5,600 nucleotides of DNA from positions 1 to 5,600 of the forward strand of contig CANIIN010000215.1 of NCBI GenBank assembly GCA_947467405.1, read 5' to 3'. Below, in pieces: positions 3,589 through 5,600 of the stretch (the first letter of the stretch is position 1; the number at the start of each line of letters is the position of its first letter). The stretch is from Betaproteobacteria bacterium. Lineage in GTDB: Bacteria; Pseudomonadota; Gammaproteobacteria; Burkholderiales; SG8-39. The notes under the pieces are model-generated. The model had not been told where the DNA came from and made no database searches. It was given only the letters and a program-made list of their open reading frames with translations. The translations under genes and the position numbers were made by a program.

Positions 3589-5277
3589 ATGAATTCACCC
3601 ACTCCTGCCACACCAGCCAACGTGTCCCCTGAACTGCAACGCGATGTCGCGAAGCGGCGCACGTTCGCCATCATTTCGCACCCGGACGCGGGCAAGACCA
3701 CGCTGACCGAGAAGCTGCTGCTGTTCGGCGGCGCGATCCAGATGGCGGGCACGGTGAAGGCGAGGAAGAGCTCGCGCCATGCCACCTCCGACTGGATGGA
3801 AGTCGAAAAGCAGCGCGGCATTTCGGTGACCAGTTCGGTGATGCAGTTCGAATATGCCGGTCAGACCATCAACCTGCTCGACACGCCCGGCCACGAGGAT
3901 TTCTCCGAAGACACCTATCGCGTGCTGACCGCGGTGGACGCCGCGGTGATGGTGATCGACGCCGCCAAGGGTGTGGAGGCGCAGACCATCAAGCTCTTGG
4001 AAGTCTGCCGCCTGCGCAACACGCCCATCATCACCTTCGTGAACAAGATGGACCGCGAGGTGAGGGAACCCGTCGAGCTGCTGGAAGAAATCGAGTCGGT
4101 GCTGAAGATCGATTGCGCGCCGGTGACCTGGCCGATCGGCATGGGCAAGGCGTTCCGTGGCGTGTTCCACCTGCTGGCCGATCGCCTGCAGCGCTTCACG
4201 CCAGGCGAAGAAAAGCGCGGCGCGGACGGCGAGCTGATCACCGGCCTCGACAACCCGCGCCTCGATGAACTGTTCCCCGACGAGGTCAAGCACCTGCGCG
4301 ACGACGTGGATCTCATCCGCGGCGCCAGCGTGCCGTTCGATCTGCCGCGCTTTCTGGCCGGCACGCAGTCGCCGGTGTTCTTCGGTTCGGGCATCAACAA
4401 CTTCGGCGTGCAGGAGATCCTGCAGGCGCTGATCGACTGGGCGCCGCCGCCGCAGCCCAGAGAGGCAACCAAGGAAGCCACGGTGAATGCCGCCGCCACC
4501 GCCGCTGTGCAGGAAGGCGAGACCACGCGCATGGTCACCGCTACCGAGGCGCCGTTCACCGGCTTCGTGTTCAAGATCCAGGCCAACATGGACCCCAAGC
4601 ATCGCGACCGCATTGCGTTCCTGCGCGTGTGCTCGGGGCGCTATCGCCCGGGCATGAAGGTGCATCACGTGCGCGATGCGCGCGAGATGAAGCTCGGCAA
4701 CGCCATCACCTTCATGGCCAACGAACGCGTGGCCAGTGACGACGCGGTGGCCGGCGACATCATCGGCATCCACAACCACGGCCAGCTGCAGATCGGCGAC
4801 ACGCTCACCGAGGGCGAAGACCTGCGCTTCAAGGGCATTCCGTATTTCGCGCCGGAACTCTTCAACCTGGCGCGCCCGCGCGACCCGTTCAAGGCCAAGC
4901 AGTTGCAGAAGGGCCTGAAGGAGCTTGGGGAGGAGGGCGCGGTGCAGGTATTCGATCCGGGCACCGGCAACATTCTTCTGGGCGCGGTCGGCCCGCTGCA
5001 GTTCGAAATCGTCGCGCAGCGCCTGCAGAGCGAATACAAGGTGGACGCGGTGTACGACAGCGCCAACCTGTATGCGGCGCGCTGGGTGACCTTCCCCGAC
5101 GACAACACGCGGCGCAAGTTCGAAAACGAAGAAGCCGCGCGCATGGCCAAAGACATCGACGATAACCCGGTGTACCTCGCGCCCACGCGCGTGAGTTTGA
5201 AGATCGTCGAGGAACGCTGGCCGCAGGTGAATTTTCATTCGATACGCGAGCACGGGCAGCGGATGTCGCACGGGTAG
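3589..5277 (+). CDS. prfC: Peptide chain release factor 3 (RF3)
   Basis: RF3 is a cytoplasmic GTPase that removes RF1/RF2 from the ribosome after peptide release. All GTPase motifs are present: G1 SHPDAGKTT (30-38), switch I RGISV-T (76-81), G3 DTPGH (98-102) and G4 NKMD (152-155). GHEDFSEDTYR (101-111) and the domain II segment TGFVFKIQANMDPKHRDR (324-341) match the E. coli protein almost exactly, as do FAPELF (420-425) and EEGAVQVF (448-455). The protein has 562 residues against 529 in E. coli: about 10 come from the N-terminus and about 20 from an Ala/Glu/Thr-rich linker (290-320) between the G domain and domain II, with a few at the end. ATG 3589 has no Shine-Dalgarno sequence; GTG 3622 is a possible alternative that would remove the extra N-terminus. 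It appears to be transcribed alone from the promoter at 3531. Confidence 0.97.
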   Translation: MNSPTPATPANVSPELQRDVAKRRTFAIISHPDAGKTTLTEKLLLFGGAIQMAGTVKARKSSRHATSDWMEVEKQRGISVTSSVMQFEYAGQTINLLDTPGHEDFSEDTYRVLTAVDAAVMVIDAAKGVEAQTIKLLEVCRLRNTPIITFVNKMDREVREPVELLEEIESVLKIDCAPVTWPIGMGKAFRGVFHLLADRLQRFTPGEEKRGADGELITGLDNPRLDELFPDEVKHLRDDVDLIRGASVPFDLPRFLAGTQSPVFFGSGINNFGVQEILQALIDWAPPPQPREATKEATVNAAATAAVQEGETTRMVTATEAPFTGFVFKIQANMDPKHRDRIAFLRVCSGRYRPGMKVHHVRDAREMKLGNAITFMANERVASDDAVAGDIIGIHNHGQLQIGDTLTEGEDLRFKGIPYFAPELFNLARPRDPFKAKQLQKGLKELGEEGAVQVFDPGTGNILLGAVGPLQFEIVAQRLQSEYKVDAVYDSANLYAARWVTFPDDNTRRKFENEEAARMAKDIDDNPVYLAPTRVSLKIVEERWPQVNFHSIREHGQRMSHG

Positions 5278-5361
5278 GGTGGGTGCATATTCGGCACCAA
5301 TCACCAGGCGTAATCGCCCGGAAACCCGCTCCAGCTGGACTTCTACAAGGTATGGTCATTC

Positions 5362-5386
5362 TCGCTGCATTGCCGCAATGGAGCGA
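5362..5386. repeat. 25-bp near-perfect palindrome
   Basis: TCGCT-G-CATTG (5362-5372) is mirrored by CAATG-G-AGCGA (5376-5386) around CCG, so ten of eleven positions are symmetric with one G/G mismatch. It lies 85 bases after the prfC stop. No T-tract follows, so it fits an operator or an RNA hairpin better than an intrinsic terminator. Confidence 0.6.
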
Positions 5387-5542
5387 TGATTCGGTCGCGT
5401 TCAACGCCGCGAACTATCCGTTCAGCCCGCGCCCTCCGCGCATTCCACATCCGCTTCCGATTGTTTCCGGATGTTGCGCCCCGGCGCATCCGATTGATGC
5501 ACGTCAAAGGAATCTCCGCCGCAATCGTTAGCTTGGTGCATT

Positions 5543-5561
5543 GGCCGGTCATTCACCGGCC
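5543..5561. repeat. 7-bp perfect hairpin
   Basis: GGCCGGT (5543-5549) and ACCGGCC (5555-5561) are exact reverse complements around CATTC. The stem is GC-rich and stable, but no T-run follows within the window. Its role is unknown. Confidence 0.45.
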
Positions 5562-5600
5562 GCAGGCCCTTGCCGACGCGTGCCATGCATCCGGGCAGGA

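Larger units (their letters stand above)
5278..5600. other. Non-coding stretch after prfC
   Basis: I see no convincing gene in these 323 bases. The open frames here have no ribosome site and an unprotein-like composition. They include a plus-strand frame from ATG 5497 (MHVKGISAAIVS..) that stays open to the window edge, which I cannot rule out as the start of a gene. No T-tract terminator follows prfC. The region holds two palindromes, listed separately, and may be the upstream region of a gene beyond the window. Confidence 0.5.

Noticed and set aside
2796..3821. 341-codon minus-strand frame across the NTF2-like gene
   Set aside because: It crosses the REP pair, the prfC promoter and two well-supported genes, and has no recognisable domain.
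3595..5304. 569-codon open frame on the minus strand opposite prfC
   Set aside because: It mirrors the prfC codons, has an abnormal His/Arg/Ala-rich composition and no known motifs. The plus-strand RF3 identity is certain.
5283..5531. 82-codon plus frame after prfC
   Set aside because: Pro/Arg-rich low-quality sequence, no ribosome site at its starts, and interrupted by the 25-bp palindrome.
5497..5600. Open plus frame from ATG 5497 running off the window
   Set aside because: No Shine-Dalgarno sequence and no family resemblance in 34 residues. It cannot be confirmed without the sequence beyond 5600.

Overview
The window is GC-rich bacterial chromosome with tightly packed genes. I read it as a gammaproteobacterium of the Xanthomonadales type (Rhodanobacter/Dyella/Lysobacter-like). 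This rests on the high third-position GC, on a release factor RF3 that aligns closely with the gammaproteobacterial form, and on short palindromic intergenic repeats of a style common in that order (CCCTCCC..GCGC..GGGAGGG and ATTCCCGC..GCGGGAAT hairpins). The placement is an inference from the sequence and from memory; no search was run.

Layout. Positions 1-296 are non-coding: an imperfect inverted-repeat block (31-102), a REP-like hairpin overlapping a G-quadruplex motif (153-194), and a promoter-like TTGACA/TAGAAT pair overlapped by a perfect 7-bp dyad (217-243). Positions 297-977 hold a toxin-antitoxin pair: an AbrB/MazE-fold antitoxin and a Doc (death-on-curing, Fic-fold) toxin that starts at TTG. 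A convergent 65-codon gene (1197-1000, minus strand) has the short motif SxxxEG and appears to be transcribed leaderless. A divergent 144-base gap leads to a second antitoxin, of the Phd/YefM family (1342-1614). It overlaps by four bases not a VapC toxin, as expected, but a DUF3293 gene (1611-2123).

Positions 2309-2731 encode a small membrane protein with a Gly/Pro-rich middle and a C-terminal Asp-Ala-Lys tail made by eight copies of a 9-bp repeat. A REP pair (2795-2916) separates it from an NTF2/SnoaL-like protein (2958-3479). The last gene is prfC (3589-5277), peptide chain release factor 3. It has an extended -10 promoter, and a terminator-like hairpin with a T-tract lies directly in front of its start codon, which has no Shine-Dalgarno sequence. 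Positions 5278-5600 contain no gene I can support, only two palindromes.

How it fits together. The left 2.1 kb looks like a small accessory patch of toxin-antitoxin genes, including an apparently rearranged phd operon. From 2.3 kb on the content is housekeeping or general-purpose, with repeats in the gaps. No complete mobile element, CRISPR array, rRNA or tRNA is visible. The points most worth a second look are the Phd-DUF3293 pairing, the 65-residue SxxxEG protein beside Doc, the operator-like dyad of the AbrB-Doc operon, and the hairpin at the prfC start.
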